A DNA stretch of 64,000 nucleotides, taken from the NCBI RefSeq assembly GCF_905332535.1, contig NZ_CAJOCF010000006.1, positions 1 to 64,000 on the forward strand, written 5' to 3'. Of the stretch, positions 7,562 through 19,559 are shown in pieces. A program made the translations under genes and the position numbers. The notes beneath the pieces were generated by a model, which saw nothing but the letters and a program-made list of their open reading frames with translations, searched no databases and was not told the origin of the DNA. Position 1 is the first letter of the stretch; each line of letters begins with the position of its first letter. Origin of the DNA: Latilactobacillus fragifolii (GTDB taxonomy: Bacteria; Bacillota; Bacilli; Lactobacillales; Lactobacillaceae).

Positions 7562-10500
7562 TTGGCAGGACACTTAGTGAATTACGGTAAACATCGTACT
7601 CGTAGAAGCTACGCACGGATTAAAGAAGTGCTAGAACTACCAAACTTGATCGAGATCCAAACTAATTCCTATCAATGGTTTTTAGACGAAGGGCTTCGTG
7701 AAATGTTTGACGACATTATGCCAATTGACGATTTTGCTGGTAACTTATCATTGGAATTCGTTGATTATCAACTTCTTGAACCGAAATACACGGTTGAAGA
7801 AGCTAGACAACATGATGCCAACTACTCAGCACCATTACACGTTACTTTGAAATTAACGAACCATGAAACTGGTGAAATTAAATCTCAAGACGTTTTCTTT
7901 GGGGACTTCCCATTGATGACTGACCAAGGGACTTTTATCATTAACGGTGCTGAACGAGTAATTGTTTCTCAATTAGTTCGTTCACCAGGCGTTTATTTCA
8001 ACAGTGCTATTGATAAAAATAGCCGCACAACTTATGGTACAACGGTTATTCCTAACCGAGGCGCATGGTTGGAATTTGAAACAGATGCTAAGGATATTGC
8101 ATATGTCCGAATTGATCGCACACGTAAGATTCCAATGTCTGTTTTAATCCGGGCATTAGGTTACGGTTCTGATCAAGAAATTATCGATATCTTGGGCGAC
8201 AATGATTCATTAATGTTGACGTTAGAAAAAGATATTCACAAGAACACTGAAGACTCAAGAACAGAAGAAGCTTTGAAAGATGTCTATGAAAGACTTCGCC
8301 CCGGCGAACCTAAAACAGCTGATAGCTCACGTTCATTACTTTATGCCCGTTTCTTCGATGCTAAACGTTATGATTTAGCTGCTGTTGGTCGGTATAAGAT
8401 TAATAAGAAATTAAGCTTAAAAACACGCTTATTGGGGCAAACGTTGGCTGAAACACTTGCTGATCCAGATACTGGTGAAGTAATTGCTGCCAAAGACACA
8501 GTTGTCGATCGTCAAGTAATGGATGCCTTGGCACCATACTTAGATAGAGAAGACTTTAAGACGGTTACTTACCAACCATCTGATGAAGGTGTCTTACCAG
8601 AACCAATGACCCTCCAAGTCATCAAAGTTTACTCACAAAAAACACCAGATAAAGAAATCAACTTAATTGGTAACGGGCATATTGATGCCAAGATTAAGCA
8701 TGTGATTCCTGCTGATATTATCGCCTCAATGAACTACTTCTTTAACTTACAAGAAGGCCTCGGTTCAACGGATGACATTGATCATTTAGGGAACCGTCGG
8801 ATTCGTTCAGTTGGTGAATTATTACAAAACCAATTCCGGATTGGTTTATCACGGATGGAACGTGTGGTTCGTGAACGGATGTCAATTCAAGACACAAGCA
8901 CTGTGACCCCACAACAATTGATCAACATTCGGCCAGTTGTTGCCTCAATTAAGGAATTCTTCGGTTCATCACAATTGTCACAATTCATGGATCAAACCAA
9001 TCCACTTGGCGAATTGACGCATAAACGGCGGCTATCTGCCTTAGGACCTGGTGGTTTGACTCGTGATCGTGCTGGTTATGAAGTGCGAGATGTGCACTAT
9101 ACGCATTATGGCCGGATGTGCCCAATCGAAACGCCTGAAGGCCCTAATATCGGTTTGATTAATAGTTTAGCTAGCTACGCTGTTGTTAACCGTTATGGCT
9201 TTATTGAAACGCCTTATCGTCGTGTTAGCTGGGATACGCATGAAGTTACTGATAAGATCGACTATTTAACAGCCGACGAAGAAGATAACTATGTCATTGC
9301 GCAAGCTAACTCACCATTAAACGATGACGGTTCATTCGTTGATAATACGGTCTTGGCTCGTTACAAGGATGAAAATATCGAAACTTCAATCGACAAGTTA
9401 GATTATATGGACGTTTCGCCTAAGCAAGTTGTTGCGGTTGCTACGGCCTGCATTCCTTTCTTGGAAAATGATGATTCAAACCGTGCTTTGATGGGGGCTA
9501 ACATGCAACGTCAAGCCGTACCATTGATTGACCCACATGCACCACTTGTTGGGACTGGGATGGAATATAAAGCAGCCCACGATTCAGGGATTGCCTTATT
9601 AGCTCAACATGCTGGAACGGTTGAATACGTTGATGCGAAAGTGATTCGCGTTCGTCGTGAAGACGGCTCATTAGATACGTACGAATTAATGAAATTCCGT
9701 CGTTCAAATGCCGGTAAGAACTACAACCAACGACCAATCGTTGCAAAAGGCGATCACGTTGATGTTGATGAAATTATTGCTGATGGCCCAGCTATGGAAA
9801 AAGGCGAATTAGCCTTAGGTCAAAACCCATTGATCGCTTTCATGACTTGGAACATGTATAACTACGAAGATGCGATTGTTCTTTCAGAACGGTTAGTTAA
9901 AGAAGATTTGTATACCTCAATTCATATTGAAGAATACGAATCAGAAGCACGTGATACTAAACTTGGGCCTGAAGAAATCACACGTGAAATTCCTAACGTC
10001 GGTGAAGATTCATTGAAAGATCTTGACGAATTTGGGATTGTCCGCATTGGTGCTGAAGTTAAAGATGGCGATATTTTAGTTGGTAAGGTTACGCCGAAGG
10101 GTGTCACTGAATTATCAGCCGAAGAACGTTTATTGCACGCTATTTTCGGTGAAAAGGCGCGCGAAGTTCGTGATACATCATTGAAAGTGCCACATGGCGG
10201 TGGCGGGATTATCCAAGATGTTAAGATCTTTACGCGTGAAGCAGGCGATGAATTATCACCAGGTGTTAACATGATGGTTCGGGTTTACATTACCCAAAAA
10301 CGTAAGATCCAAGTCGGTGATAAGATGGCTGGACGTCATGGTAACAAAGGGACTGTTTCAATCGTTGTTCCTGAAGAAGATATGCCATACATGCCAGATG
10401 GTACCCCAGTCGATATCTTATTGAGTCCCATGGGTGTGCCTTCTCGTATGAATATCGGACAAGTTCTTGAATTACATCTTGGGATGGCTGCCCGTAACTT

Positions 10501-11161
10501 AGGCATCCATGTTGCAACCCCAGTCTTTGATGGTGCGCAAGATAAAGATTTATGGGATGCTGTTCGTGAAGCGAACATGCCTTCAGACGGTAAGAGTATT
10601 CTTTATGATGGTCGGACCGGTGAACCATTCGATACACGTGTTTCAGTTGGGGTCATGTACTACATGAAACTAGCCCACATGGTAGACGATAAACTTCATG
10701 CACGTTCAATCGGACCTTACTCACTTGTTACGCAACAACCATTGGGTGGTAAAGCTCAATTTGGTGGGCAACGTTTCGGTGAAATGGAAGTTTGGGCTCT
10801 TGAAGCTTATGGTGCCGCTTATACCTTACAAGAAATCTTAACTTATAAGTCTGACGATGTTGTTGGCCGTGTGAAGACATATGAAGCCATCGTCAAGGGT
10901 GAACCAATTCCAAAACCGGGTGTGCCAGAATCATTCCGAGTATTGGTTAAAGAATTACAATCACTTGGCTTAGACATGAAGGTCTTAGATATTAATCATC
11001 AAGAAATTGAATTGCGCGATATGGACGACGACGATGAGGATATCGAAAATATTGATGCATTATCTAAATACGCTAAAGAACAAGAAGCCAAAAAGGCACA
11101 AGAAGAAGCTGAAAAGGCACAAGCAGCAAATGCTGATGCAATAGATCCATCTGTTGAATAA
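7562..11161 (+). CDS. rpoB: RNA polymerase beta subunit
   Basis: Beta subunit of the core enzyme. The TTG at 7562 follows GAGGGGTG and gives the typical start [19 protein letters not shown]. An ATG 36 nt upstream lacks a ribosome-binding site. The rifampicin-pocket segment [20 protein letters not shown] has wild-type residues, and the downstream motif [17 protein letters not shown] is intact. The acidic, Ala/Glu-rich C-terminal tail ([14 protein letters not shown]) is typical of lactobacilli. rpoC follows after 32 nt. Confidence 0.98.
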   Translation: MAGHLVNYGKHRTRRSYARIKEVLELPNLIEIQTNSYQWFLDEGLREMFDDIMPIDDFAGNLSLEFVDYQLLEPKYTVEEARQHDANYSAPLHVTLKLTNHETGEIKSQDVFFGDFPLMTDQGTFIINGAERVIVSQLVRSPGVYFNSAIDKNSRTTYGTTVIPNRGAWLEFETDAKDIAYVRIDRTRKIPMSVLIRALGYGSDQEIIDILGDNDSLMLTLEKDIHKNTEDSRTEEALKDVYERLRPGEPKTADSSRSLLYARFFDAKRYDLAAVGRYKINKKLSLKTRLLGQTLAETLADPDTGEVIAAKDTVVDRQVMDALAPYLDREDFKTVTYQPSDEGVLPEPMTLQVIKVYSQKTPDKEINLIGNGHIDAKIKHVIPADIIASMNYFFNLQEGLGSTDDIDHLGNRRIRSVGELLQNQFRIGLSRMERVVRERMSIQDTSTVTPQQLINIRPVVASIKEFFGSSQLSQFMDQTNPLGELTHKRRLSALGPGGLTRDRAGYEVRDVHYTHYGRMCPIETPEGPNIGLINSLASYAVVNRYGFIETPYRRVSWDTHEVTDKIDYLTADEEDNYVIAQANSPLNDDGSFVDNTVLARYKDENIETSIDKLDYMDVSPKQVVAVATACIPFLENDDSNRALMGANMQRQAVPLIDPHAPLVGTGMEYKAAHDSGIALLAQHAGTVEYVDAKVIRVRREDGSLDTYELMKFRRSNAGKNYNQRPIVAKGDHVDVDEIIADGPAMEKGELALGQNPLIAFMTWNMYNYEDAIVLSERLVKEDLYTSIHIEEYESEARDTKLGPEEITREIPNVGEDSLKDLDEFGIVRIGAEVKDGDILVGKVTPKGVTELSAEERLLHAIFGEKAREVRDTSLKVPHGGGGIIQDVKIFTREAGDELSPGVNMMVRVYITQKRKIQVGDKMAGRHGNKGTVSIVVPEEDMPYMPDGTPVDILLSPMGVPSRMNIGQVLELHLGMAARNLGIHVATPVFDGAQDKDLWDAVREANMPSDGKSILYDGRTGEPFDTRVSVGVMYYMKLAHMVDDKLHARSIGPYSLVTQQPLGGKAQFGGQRFGEMEVWALEAYGAAYTLQEILTYKSDDVVGRVKTYEAIVKGEPIPKPGVPESFRVLVKELQSLGLDMKVLDINHQEIELRDMDDDDEDIENIDALSKYAKEQEAKKAQEEAEKAQAANADAIDPSVE

Positions 11162-11193
11162 AGTGTGCTATAAATTATGAGGAGGTCGGCCCT

Positions 11194-14100
11194 TTGATAG
11201 ATGTCAATAAGTTTGAAAGTATGCAAATTGGTTTAGCATCTTCAGATAAAATTCGTAGTTGGTCATATGGTGAAGTCAAAAAGCCGGAGACAATCAACTA
11301 CCGTACTTTAAAACCTGAACGCGATGGCCTTTTCGACGAAAGAATATTCGGTCCTACGAAAGATTGGGAATGTGCTTGTGGGAAGTACAAACGAATTCGT
11401 TATAAAGGAATTGTCTGTGATCGTTGTGGTGTTGAAGTTACACGTTCAAAAGTGCGTCGTGAACGCATGGGACATATCGAACTTGCAGCGCCAGTGACCC
11501 ATATCTGGTACTTTAAAGGGATTCCTAGCCGGATGGGCCTTGTCTTAGACATGAGCCCTCGTGCATTGGAAGAAATTATTTACTTCGCATCATATGTTGT
11601 GATTGATCCAGGCGATACAGCTTTAGAAAAGAAACAATTGATGACCGAACGTGAATATCGTGAAAAATTAGATGAATACGGTAATCGTTTCAATGCCAAA
11701 ATGGGGGCTGAAGCGATTAAAGAATTGTTACGTGACGTTGATCTTGAAGGCGAAGTTGCTGAATTAAAGGAAGAATTGAAGTCAGCACAAGGCCAAAAGA
11801 GAACCCGGGCAATTCGTCGTTTAGACATCTTAGATGCCTTCCGTAAATCAGGAAATAATCCTGAATGGATGGTGATGGATGCGATTCCTGTTATTCCACC
11901 AGATTTACGGCCGATGGTTCAACTTGAAGGTGGGCGTTTTGCCACATCTGATTTGAATGACTTGTACCGGCGTGTTATCAACCGTAACAACCGATTGAAA
12001 CGTTTGTTAGACTTGATGGCACCAAGCATCATCGTTCAAAACGAAAAACGGATGTTACAAGAAGCCGTTGATGCTTTAATTGACAATGGTCGTCGTGGTC
12101 GTCCAGTTACTGGACCTGGTAACCGTCCATTGAAGTCTCTTTCACATATGTTGAAAGGGAAACAAGGTCGTTTCCGGCAAAACTTACTTGGTAAACGTGT
12201 CGACTATTCTGGTCGTTCCGTTATCGATGTTGGCCCTACATTGAAGTTCTATCAATGTGGGTTACCACGTGAAATGGCACTTGAGTTGTTCAAACCATTC
12301 GTGATGCACGAATTAGTGAAACGCGATATGGCTTCCAATATTAAAAACGCCAAACGTAAAATTGATCGTCAAGATGACGATGTTTGGGATGTTTTAGAAG
12401 ACGTCATCAAGGAACGCCCAGTTCTATTGAACCGAGCACCTACTTTGCATCGACTTGGTATCCAAGCATTCGAACCAATCTTAGTTGATGGGAAGTCAAT
12501 TCGTCTCCATCCATTAGCTTGTGAAGCTTACAATGCCGATTTTGATGGGGACCAAATGGCTATCCACGTACCTTTATCTGATGAAGCACAAGCAGAAGCA
12601 AGAATGTTAATGCTTGCTGCTCACCATATTTTGGCACCAAAAGATGGTAAACCAATCGTTACACCTTCACAAGACGTTGTTTTAGGGAACTATTACTTAA
12701 CGCTTGAACAAAAAGGTAGTCTCGGCGAAGGTATGATCTTCAAAGATACAAACGAAGTCTTAATGGCTTATCAAACAGGTCACGTTCATTTACACAGTCG
12801 GATTGGGTTGTCAGTAGCTGATATGGATAACCGACCATTCCCTGACGAACAACGCCACAAGATTATGGTAACCAGTGTTGGTAAAGTGATGTTCAATGAA
12901 ATCATGCCAACTGGCTTCCCATATTTAAATGAACCGACAACCGATAACTTGATGAATGGTGTGCCAGACAAATACTTTATCGACAACGGTGAAGATATTC
13001 ATGACTACCTTTCAAGTGCCGCAGTTATTTTACCATTTAAGAAGGGCTTCTTAAGTGATATTATTGCGCAAGTCTTCAAGGTATATAAGGTTCAACGAAC
13101 ATCTGATTTATTGGATGACATGAAGACCTTAGGTTATGTTCAAGCAACCCATGCTGGTTTAACGGTTGGGGTTGTCGACGTGCCACAGTTACCTGAAAAA
13201 CAAGAAATTGTTGATGAAGCCCATAAGAAGGTCACAACGGTTTCGAAACAATTCCGTCGTGGTTTAATTACTGATGAAGAACGCCATGCGCGCGTGATTG
13301 AAATTTGGAATGATGCTAAAGACGATATCCAACAACGACTCACAGATTCGTTTGATCCTACAAACCCAATCTCAATGATGTCTGACTCTGGTGCTCGTGG
13401 GAACATCTCTAACTTTACGCAACTTGCTGGGATGCGTGGCTTGATGGCTGCGCCTAATGGTGGGATGATGGAAGTGCCTGTTACATCAAACTTCCGTGAA
13501 GGACTCTCTGTCATGGAAATGTTTATGTCTACCCATGGTGCTCGTAAAGGGATGACTGATACGGCGCTTAAGACTGCCGATTCTGGTTACTTAACACGTC
13601 GTTTAGTTGATGTTGCTCAAGATGTGATCATTCGTGAAGAAGATTGTGGGACTGATCGTGGTCTGCTCATCCGCTCAATTCGAGAAGGTAACGAATTAAT
13701 CGAACCATTGTATGATCGTCTTGTTGGGCGTTGTGCAATGAAGACCATCGTTAACCCAACAACGGGTGAAGTGATGGTTCGTCGTAACCAATTAATGGAT
13801 GAACAATTGGCTCAAGCAGTTGTTGATGCTGGGGTTGAAGAAGTTACCATTCGTTCCGTCTTCACATGTAACACAAAACACGGTGTCTGCAAAAAATGTT
13901 ACGGTCGTAACATGGCTACCGGTGAAGAAGTTGAAGTCGGTGAAGCAGTCGGAACAGTCGCAGCTCAATCAATCGGTGAACCTGGTACGCAATTAACCAT
14001 GCGTAACTTCCATACCGGTGGGGTTGCCGGCGGTGAAGATATCACACAAGGTTTACCTCGTATCCAAGAAATTTTTGAAGCACGTAATCCTAAAGGGCTT

Positions 14101-14838
14101 GCAACCATCACTGAAGTAACTGGTGAAGTCGTTGCGGTGGAAGAAAACCCAGCAGAACATACACGTGAAATCACTGTTCAAGGTGAAACCGATACACGTT
14201 CATATAGCGTGCCTTACACAGCCAACGTCATTGTTAACGAAGGCGATATGGTTCGTCGAGGTTCTAAATTAACAGGTGGTTCTGTCGATCCTAAACAATT
14301 AATTAAAGTGCGTGACGTTTTATCAACTGAAAATTACCTCTTGCATGAAGTTCAAAAAGTTTACCGCATGCAAGGTGTTGAAATTGGCGATAAACACGTT
14401 GAAGTGATGGTTCGTCAAATGCTACGTAAAGTTCGTGTTATGGATCCAGGCGATACAGATATCTTACCTGGTACATTAATGGACATTAGTGAATTTACAG
14501 ACCGTAACCACGAAACCTTAATTAGCGGTGGTGTACCTGCTACTTGTCGGCCAGTCTTGCTTGGGATTACTAAAGCGTCATTGGAAACAAATAGTTTCTT
14601 ATCAGCCGCATCATTCCAAGAAACAACGCGGGTCTTAACGGATGCTTCTATCCGTGGTAAGAGCGATCCATTACTTGGTTTGAAAGAAAATGTTATCATC
14701 GGTAAGATTGTCCCAGCTGGTACTGGTATGGCGAAGTATCGTCATATGGAACCCAAGACAGTCGGTGCTGTCTCAGAAAATGTTTACTCAATCAGTGACA
14801 TCGAAGCACAGATGAAAGAAGAAGAAACAAAAAGCTAA
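11194..14838 (+). CDS. rpoC: RNA polymerase beta' subunit
   Basis: Catalytic subunit of RNA polymerase. It starts with TTG preceded by GAGGAGG. Visible features are the N-terminal zinc site (CACGKYKR...CDRCGVEV), the active-site magnesium motif [10 protein letters not shown], and the second zinc site (CGTDRG...[13 protein letters not shown]). At 1214 residues it is the normal size for Firmicutes. It forms an operon with rpoB and ends at a strong terminator. Confidence 0.98.
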   Translation: MIDVNKFESMQIGLASSDKIRSWSYGEVKKPETINYRTLKPERDGLFDERIFGPTKDWECACGKYKRIRYKGIVCDRCGVEVTRSKVRRERMGHIELAAPVTHIWYFKGIPSRMGLVLDMSPRALEEIIYFASYVVIDPGDTALEKKQLMTEREYREKLDEYGNRFNAKMGAEAIKELLRDVDLEGEVAELKEELKSAQGQKRTRAIRRLDILDAFRKSGNNPEWMVMDAIPVIPPDLRPMVQLEGGRFATSDLNDLYRRVINRNNRLKRLLDLMAPSIIVQNEKRMLQEAVDALIDNGRRGRPVTGPGNRPLKSLSHMLKGKQGRFRQNLLGKRVDYSGRSVIDVGPTLKFYQCGLPREMALELFKPFVMHELVKRDMASNIKNAKRKIDRQDDDVWDVLEDVIKERPVLLNRAPTLHRLGIQAFEPILVDGKSIRLHPLACEAYNADFDGDQMAIHVPLSDEAQAEARMLMLAAHHILAPKDGKPIVTPSQDVVLGNYYLTLEQKGSLGEGMIFKDTNEVLMAYQTGHVHLHSRIGLSVADMDNRPFPDEQRHKIMVTSVGKVMFNEIMPTGFPYLNEPTTDNLMNGVPDKYFIDNGEDIHDYLSSAAVILPFKKGFLSDIIAQVFKVYKVQRTSDLLDDMKTLGYVQATHAGLTVGVVDVPQLPEKQEIVDEAHKKVTTVSKQFRRGLITDEERHARVIEIWNDAKDDIQQRLTDSFDPTNPISMMSDSGARGNISNFTQLAGMRGLMAAPNGGMMEVPVTSNFREGLSVMEMFMSTHGARKGMTDTALKTADSGYLTRRLVDVAQDVIIREEDCGTDRGLLIRSIREGNELIEPLYDRLVGRCAMKTIVNPTTGEVMVRRNQLMDEQLAQAVVDAGVEEVTIRSVFTCNTKHGVCKKCYGRNMATGEEVEVGEAVGTVAAQSIGEPGTQLTMRNFHTGGVAGGEDITQGLPRIQEIFEARNPKGLATITEVTGEVVAVEENPAEHTREITVQGETDTRSYSVPYTANVIVNEGDMVRRGSKLTGGSVDPKQLIKVRDVLSTENYLLHEVQKVYRMQGVEIGDKHVEVMVRQMLRKVRVMDPGDTDILPGTLMDISEFTDRNHETLISGGVPATCRPVLLGITKASLETNSFLSAASFQETTRVLTDASIRGKSDPLLGLKENVIIGKIVPAGTGMAKYRHMEPKTVGAVSENVYSISDIEAQMKEEETKS

Positions 14839-14870
14839 ATAAGCGCGATTAAACGCAGATAGATGCTTTT

Positions 14871-14905
14871 AAAAAGGCCTCACCGTTATGGTGAGGCCTT
14901 TTTTA
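14871..14905 (+). terminator. Terminator of rpoBC
   Basis: Stem AAAAAGGCCTCACC (14871-14884) with GGTGAGGCCTTTTT (14890-14903), a 5-nt loop and T run. It also reaches the 3' end of the convergent prepilin peptidase gene, so it may serve both. Confidence 0.9.
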
Positions 14906-15610
14906 TTTGTTCATAATAGTCAAAACAGCCCAAACACCGAGGCTGATATACGGGACAAACGGAATTGGGCTGCGACTAACGAGCGCGAAGACGACTGGAT
15001 GACGAAGATAATCAACGAGATATTTGGTCAAGCAGAAAAGACAGGCAATTAATAACATCAAGAGGGTGGTCTCCAACCCAAACCACAAGCCAAGAATTGC
15101 TAATAATTCAATATCACCAGTACCAATACCGTCTGAAAAGTAGTTAATAATGGATAAACTACTGCCAATCAATAGGGCGCTGACCCAATGATTTGATGGC
15201 CAATATTCAATAAACAAAGGAATAAAAGCAAGCAACATTGGAACTGGGTATAGCGCGGTGTGAAAAATATCGACTAAGCTCAACAAGTAAAGAATAATCA
15301 ATAAATAGCCCATCTGTGATGGCAAATAATGACGAGCTAAGCAACAAGCTAACAAGCCGCCAGCAACTTCGCTGTTAAAAAAATGGCGTTGAATTTGCGC
15401 ATCGCAATAGCGACAGCGCCCTCTGAGAACGATGTAACTGATAATTGGACACAAGTCGTACCAAGCGAGGGCGTGATGACAGAAATCACATTGCGAACCG
15501 GGCCAAATGATGGATAAACCAAGTGGCCAACGCCAGGCACAAACCGTAAAAAAAGAGGCGCAACATGCGCCAAAAATAAAGGCCGAAATATAAATTAGCA
15601 AACGAGTCAT
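14903..15610 (-). CDS. Type IV prepilin peptidase (A24 family), ComC-like
   Basis: Membrane aspartic protease that cleaves and methylates type IV pilin-like precursors, as needed for competence pseudopili. The 235 residues show an N-terminal domain with the zinc pair CDFC (41-44) and CRYC (66-69), then several membrane helices with the two catalytic aspartates: D114 in SLVDIFHT and D166 in the GTGD motif. It stands alone, convergent to rpoC and divergent from rpsL. comC is the likely name, but competence genes are not nearby, so I leave the symbol empty. Confidence 0.88.
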   Translation of the reverse strand: MTRLLIYISAFIFGACCASFFTVCAWRWPLGLSIIWPGSQCDFCHHALAWYDLCPIISYIVLRGRCRYCDAQIQRHFFNSEVAGGLLACCLARHYLPSQMGYLLIILYLLSLVDIFHTALYPVPMLLAFIPLFIEYWPSNHWVSALLIGSSLSIINYFSDGIGTGDIELLAILGLWFGLETTLLMLLIACLFCLTKYLVDYLRHPVVFALVSRSPIPFVPYISLGVWAVLTIMNK

Positions 15611-15672
15611 CTCCTTTATAATAATTACGGAAAAAGGCCATAACTTTTTCTGGAAAACTGACTTATAGTACG

Positions 15673-15701
15673 TTGACTTTCACAGTTGTGCATGCTATTC
15701 T
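15673..15701 (+). promoter_or_regulatory. Promoter of rpsL-rpsG-fusA
   Basis: TTGACT (15673-15678) and TATTCT (15696-15701), 17-nt spacer, about 180 nt upstream of rpsL. The intervening leader shows no strong hairpin that I can identify. Confidence 0.65.
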
Positions 15702-15880
15702 TGTAGATGTGCTTTTTACGGAAGTTTTCTGATATTCAGACATGCTGACTGACGTCTAAAAATGCATGACAATCCACGCAATCTCGGTTGCCATTTTTTT
15801 ATCGCAAAAAAAGAACCACCTGGATGTGTGGACTTAAAACTCAAAAATAACTTTCAGATCAAGGAAGGAGGAACCTTCAA

Positions 15881-16294
15881 ATGCCAACAATTAACCAATT
15901 GGTACGTAAGGGTCGTAAATCAAGAACTTCAAAGTCTGATGCACCTGCATTAAACTTTGGCTACAACAGTATGAAGAAAAAAGCTACAGATAATCCAGCA
16001 CCACAAAAACGTGGGGTTGCTACTCGTGTCGGTACAATGACACCTAAAAAGCCTAACTCTGCTTTACGTAAGTATGCGCGTGTGCGTTTATCGAACTTAA
16101 TCGAAGTTACAGCTTATATTCCTGGTATTGGTCATAACCTACAAGAACATAGTGTTGTTCTTATCCGTGGGGGCCGTGTCAAGGATTTACCTGGGGTACG
16201 TTATCACGTTATCCGTGGTGCTTTAGATACTGCTGGTGTTGACGGCCGGATGCAAAGTCGTTCTAAGTATGGTACTAAGAAACCTAAAAAATAA
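15881..16294 (+). CDS. rpsL: 30S ribosomal protein S12
   Basis: Decoding-centre protein of the small subunit, 137 residues. The conserved loop [11 protein letters not shown] carries the lysine at which streptomycin resistance usually arises, in its wild-type form, and [14 protein letters not shown] follows. It starts at ATG after GGAAGGAGG and opens the str operon. The C-terminal tail KYGTKKPKK is typical. Confidence 0.98.
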   Translation: MPTINQLVRKGRKSRTSKSDAPALNFGYNSMKKKATDNPAPQKRGVATRVGTMTPKKPNSALRKYARVRLSNLIEVTAYIPGIGHNLQEHSVVLIRGGRVKDLPGVRYHVIRGALDTAGVDGRMQSRSKYGTKKPKK

Positions 16295-16381
16295 CACACA
16301 AAAAATTAAAAAAGTCGATTGAAGTTTAAATGACACTGTGTGTTACTTCAAGGACTTAAATATCTTGAGGAGGTTATCAGG

Positions 16382-16852
16382 ATGCCAAGAAAAGGCTATG
16401 TTGCAAAACGTGACGTTTTACCTGATCCAATGTACAATTCTAAATTGGTTTCACGCTTAATCAACCGCTTAATGATTGATGGTAAACGTGGTACAGCGTC
16501 AACAATCTTATATGACGCATTTGATATTATTAAAGAAGAAACTGGCAATGACCCATTAGAAGTGTTCGAAGAAGCTATGAACAACATTATGCCAGTACTT
16601 GAAGTTAAAGCTCGCCGTATTGGTGGTTCTAACTACCAAGTGCCAATTGAAGTTCGTCCAGAACGTCGGACAACTTTAGGCTTACGTTGGTTAGTTAACT
16701 ACGCACGCTTACGTGGGGAACATACGATGGATCAACGTCTTGCACGTGAAATCATGGATGCTGCCAACAATACTGGTGCTGCTGTTAAAAAACGTGAAGA
16801 TACACATAAAATGGCTGATGCCAACCGCGCATTTGCACATTATCGCTGGTAA
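16382..16852 (+). CDS. rpsG: 30S ribosomal protein S7
   Basis: Primary 16S rRNA-binding protein of the small-subunit head, 156 residues ([16 protein letters not shown]). The ATG at 16382 lies 8 nt after TTGAGGAGG. The open frame extends upstream to 16340, but those residues are not part of the family. Second gene of the str operon. Confidence 0.98.
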   Translation: MPRKGYVAKRDVLPDPMYNSKLVSRLINRLMIDGKRGTASTILYDAFDIIKEETGNDPLEVFEEAMNNIMPVLEVKARRIGGSNYQVPIEVRPERRTTLGLRWLVNYARLRGEHTMDQRLAREIMDAANNTGAAVKKREDTHKMADANRAFAHYRW

Positions 16853-16947
16853 GATTATCAAGGTTGGCTATTGTATGTTTTTTAATAAATCATATAATGG
16901 CCTCTTGTTGTCTTTAGGTTAATATTCGAGAGGAGTAACATTCACTT

Positions 16948-19035
16948 ATGGCAAACAAACGTGAATTTCCGTTAGACAAAACGCGTAATATTGGTATCAT
17001 GGCTCATATTGATGCTGGTAAAACAACGACCACAGAACGTATCTTGTACTATACGGGTAAAATCCATAAAATTGGTGAAACACATGAAGGTGCTTCACAA
17101 ATGGATTGGATGGAACAAGAACAAGAACGTGGGATTACAATTACATCAGCTGCTACAACTGCTGAATGGAAAGGTAATCGAGTAAATATCATTGATACAC
17201 CAGGTCACGTTGATTTCACAATCGAAGTTGAACGTTCATTGCGTGTTTTAGATGGTGCGATTACTGTCTTAGATGCACAATCAGGGGTTGAACCTCAAAC
17301 TGAAAATGTTTGGCGTCAAGCAACTACTTATGGTGTTCCCCGGATTGTTTTTGTTAACAAGATGGATAAAATTGGTGCTAACTTCGATTATTCAATGACA
17401 ACATTGGAAGATCGTTTACAAGCTAACGCACATGCTGTTCAAATGCCAATTGGCGCTGAAGACGAATTCCAAGGCGTTATTGATTTGATCGAAATGCAAG
17501 CTGATATCTATGATGAAGATGAATTAGGTGCTAAGTGGGATACAGTTGATGTACCTGCTGACTACCTTGAAGAAGCTACGAAACGGCGTGCCGAATTAGT
17601 TGAAGCTGTTGCTGACGTTAACGACGACATTATGGACAAATATTTAGAAGGCGAAGAAATTTCTAAAGAAGAATTAAAGGCTGCTATTCGTCAAGCAACT
17701 ATCGATTTGAAATTCTTCCCAGTTTTTGCTGGTTCAGCTTTCAAAAATAAAGGTGTTCAAATGTTAATGGATGGGGTTGTAGATTACCTACCATCACCAT
17801 TAGACGTACGTCCTTACAACGCTAAAAACCCAGCTGACGATTCAGAAGTTGAATTGATGGCTGGCGATGATAAACCATTTGCTGGTTTGGCATTTAAGAT
17901 TGCTACTGACCCATTCGTTGGTCGTTTAACATTCTTCCGTGTTTATACTGGTACATTACAATCTGGTTCATACATCTTGAATGCTACTAAAAACAAACGT
18001 GAACGTGTTGGTCGTTTATTACAAATGCATTCAAATCACCGTAACGAAATTCCTGAAGTATTCTCTGGGGATATCGCTGCTGCAATCGGTTTGAAGAACA
18101 CAACAACTGGTGATTCATTAACTGATGTTGATCATCCATTAATTTTGGAATCAATGGAATTCCCTGACCCAGTTATCCAAGTTTCTATCGAACCTGATTC
18201 AAAAGAAGATCGTGATAAGTTAGATCTTGCTTTACAAAAACTTGCTGAAGAAGATCCTACATTCAAGGCTGAAACCAACAATGAAACAGGCGAAACGCTT
18301 ATTTCTGGGATGGGTGAATTGCACTTGGATATCATGGTTGACCGGATGAAACGTGAATTTAAAGTGGGTGCCAAAGTTGGTGAACCACAAGTTGCTTACC
18401 GTGAAACATTCACAAAACAAGCATCAGCACAGGGTAAATTCGTTCGCCAATCTGGTGGTAAAGGTCAATATGGTGATGTTTGGATTGAATTTACACCTAA
18501 TGAAGAAGGTAAAGGCTTCGAATTCGAAGATGCCATTGTCGGTGGGGTTGTTCCACGTGAATACATTCCATCAGTTGAACAAGGTTTGAAAGAATCAATG
18601 GCAAACGGTGTCTTAGCTGGTTACCCATTGATCGACGTTAAAGCTAAGTTATATGATGGTAGTTATCATGATGTCGATTCAAATGAATCAGCATTTAAGA
18701 TTGCTGCATCAATGGCATTGAAGAATGCTGCTAAACAAGCTGGTGCTGAAATCCTTGAACCAATCATGAAAGTTGAAGTAATTGCCCCTGAAGAATATCT
18801 TGGTGATATTATGGGTCAAGTTACTGCTCGTCGTGGTCGTGTTGAAGGGATGGAAGCGCGTGGTAATGCCCAAATTGTTAATGCAATGGTGCCATTGTCA
18901 GAAATGTTTGGTTATGCGACAACATTACGTTCAGCTACACAAGGCCGTGGGACATTTACAATGACATTTGATCATTATTCAGCTGTTCCTAAGAGTATCC
19001 AAGAAGAAATCATCAAGAAAAACGGTGGCCAATAA
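16948..19035 (+). CDS. fusA: Elongation factor G
   Basis: Translocation GTPase, 695 residues. The G1 loop [20 protein letters not shown]3 DTPGHVDF and G4 NKMD are present, followed by domains II-V; the C-terminal part includes GMGELHLDI and [15 protein letters not shown]. Third gene of the str operon, closed by a terminator. tuf is not in this operon, as in other lactobacilli. Confidence 0.98.
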   Translation: MANKREFPLDKTRNIGIMAHIDAGKTTTTERILYYTGKIHKIGETHEGASQMDWMEQEQERGITITSAATTAEWKGNRVNIIDTPGHVDFTIEVERSLRVLDGAITVLDAQSGVEPQTENVWRQATTYGVPRIVFVNKMDKIGANFDYSMTTLEDRLQANAHAVQMPIGAEDEFQGVIDLIEMQADIYDEDELGAKWDTVDVPADYLEEATKRRAELVEAVADVNDDIMDKYLEGEEISKEELKAAIRQATIDLKFFPVFAGSAFKNKGVQMLMDGVVDYLPSPLDVRPYNAKNPADDSEVELMAGDDKPFAGLAFKIATDPFVGRLTFFRVYTGTLQSGSYILNATKNKRERVGRLLQMHSNHRNEIPEVFSGDIAAAIGLKNTTTGDSLTDVDHPLILESMEFPDPVIQVSIEPDSKEDRDKLDLALQKLAEEDPTFKAETNNETGETLISGMGELHLDIMVDRMKREFKVGAKVGEPQVAYRETFTKQASAQGKFVRQSGGKGQYGDVWIEFTPNEEGKGFEFEDAIVGGVVPREYIPSVEQGLKESMANGVLAGYPLIDVKAKLYDGSYHDVDSNESAFKIAASMALKNAAKQAGAEILEPIMKVEVIAPEEYLGDIMGQVTARRGRVEGMEARGNAQIVNAMVPLSEMFGYATTLRSATQGRGTFTMTFDHYSAVPKSIQEEIIKKNGGQ

Positions 19036-19066
19036 GCCGTTAATCTTAGTAAATGGATTTCAATTG

Positions 19067-19100
19067 AAAAGGGCTCGTCAAAATGACGAGCCCTTTTTTT
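19067..19100 (+). terminator. Terminator of rpsL-rpsG-fusA
   Basis: Stem AAAAGGGCTCGTCA (19067-19080) with TGACGAGCCCTTTT (19084-19097), 3-nt loop and T run. Confidence 0.92.
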
Positions 19101-19198
19101 GCGCTTAAAGGGTCAATTCAAGACGAAAAAATGCGATTTTACAGTTTCGTAAATGAAAGTTCATATTTAATTCATAACTAGTTGGTAATCTATAGACA

Positions 19199-19458
19199 TC
19201 AGATGAATTCCTCCCAAGAAATAATCTGAGAAGTAAGATTAATTGAATTTCATTAGACAATTCCTCCCTAAAGAATCCGTCTAACTAAAGCACCACCAAT
19301 GAGTTATAGTTTAATGGTAAAACGAGCCAGTCCATTTGAAATTCCTCCCAAGAACAGCGAATGGTTCTCTGGTCTTTAGTAAAGACTTAATTTTGAAGGC
19401 ATGAGTCTCTGCTAGTTACTAATACTGGTTCATGCGGGTTCAATCCCCGCTAACTCGA
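19199..19458 (+). ncRNA. Unusual tRNA-like RNA with three CCUCCC-loop hairpins
   Basis: Three hairpins present the same loop motif AATTCCTCCC. Hairpin A is TCAGAT/ATCTGA (19199-19204/19224-19229, motif 19206-19215). Hairpin B is TTAGAC/GTCTAA (19253-19258/19279-19284, motif 19259-19268). Hairpin C is CCATT/AATGG (19332-19336/19360-19364, motif 19340-19349). Hairpin C lies inside a tRNA-like fold. Its acceptor is TGAGTTA (19300-19306) with TAACTCG (19451-19457). Its D arm is GTTT-AATGGTA-AAAC (19309-19323). Its T arm is GCGGG-TTCAATC-CCCGC (19434-19450), with A458 as discriminator. An anticodon-like stem AGCCAG (19325-19330) pairs with CTGGTT (19425-19430), and about 94 nt are inserted between its two strands. 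A GTCTTT/AAAGAC hairpin (19372-19386) is also in the insert. No open frame explains the pattern. Strand is inferred from the tRNA-like fold. Function is unknown; binding of Shine-Dalgarno regions is my inference. Confidence 0.6.
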
Positions 19459-19478
19459 TTTGCCACCGCCCTGGCAAA
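19459..19478 (+). other. Small hairpin after the tRNA-like RNA
   Basis: TTTGCCA (19459-19465) pairs with TGGCAAA (19472-19478) around CCGCCC. It abuts the discriminator base of the tRNA-like fold and has no T run, so it may be a 3' processing or stability element. Confidence 0.4.
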
Positions 19479-19513
19479 AACGCAAACTCTTTTTCATAAA
19501 ACTTCTCCGAAAA

Positions 19514-19551
19514 GAAAAGCGCCGCAAACCAAATGGTTTGCGGCGCTTTTC
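19514..19551. terminator. Bidirectional terminator (tRNA-like RNA / pncA-like gene)
   Basis: A 17-bp perfect stem, GAAAAGCGCCGCAAACC (19514-19530) with its complement (19535-19551) around AAAT. T runs are formed in both directions. It lies 9 nt beyond the stop of the convergent gene and about 55 nt beyond the tRNA-like fold. Confidence 0.88.
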
Positions 19552-19559
19552 GTATTGGG

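Noticed and set aside
16340-16381. Longer N terminus for S7, and equally for S19, S3, L24, L5, L18 and L15
   Set aside because: The added residues are translated ribosome-binding sites and are absent from the families; internal starts have proper sites.
19300-19458. tmRNA (ssrA) as the identity of the tRNA-like RNA
   Set aside because: A paired D arm is present, the tRNA halves are too close (159 nt in total), and no tag-peptide frame ending in ALAA is seen.
19300-19458. A tRNA interrupted by a group I intron
   Set aside because: The 94-nt insert is far too short for a group I intron and lacks its core motifs.
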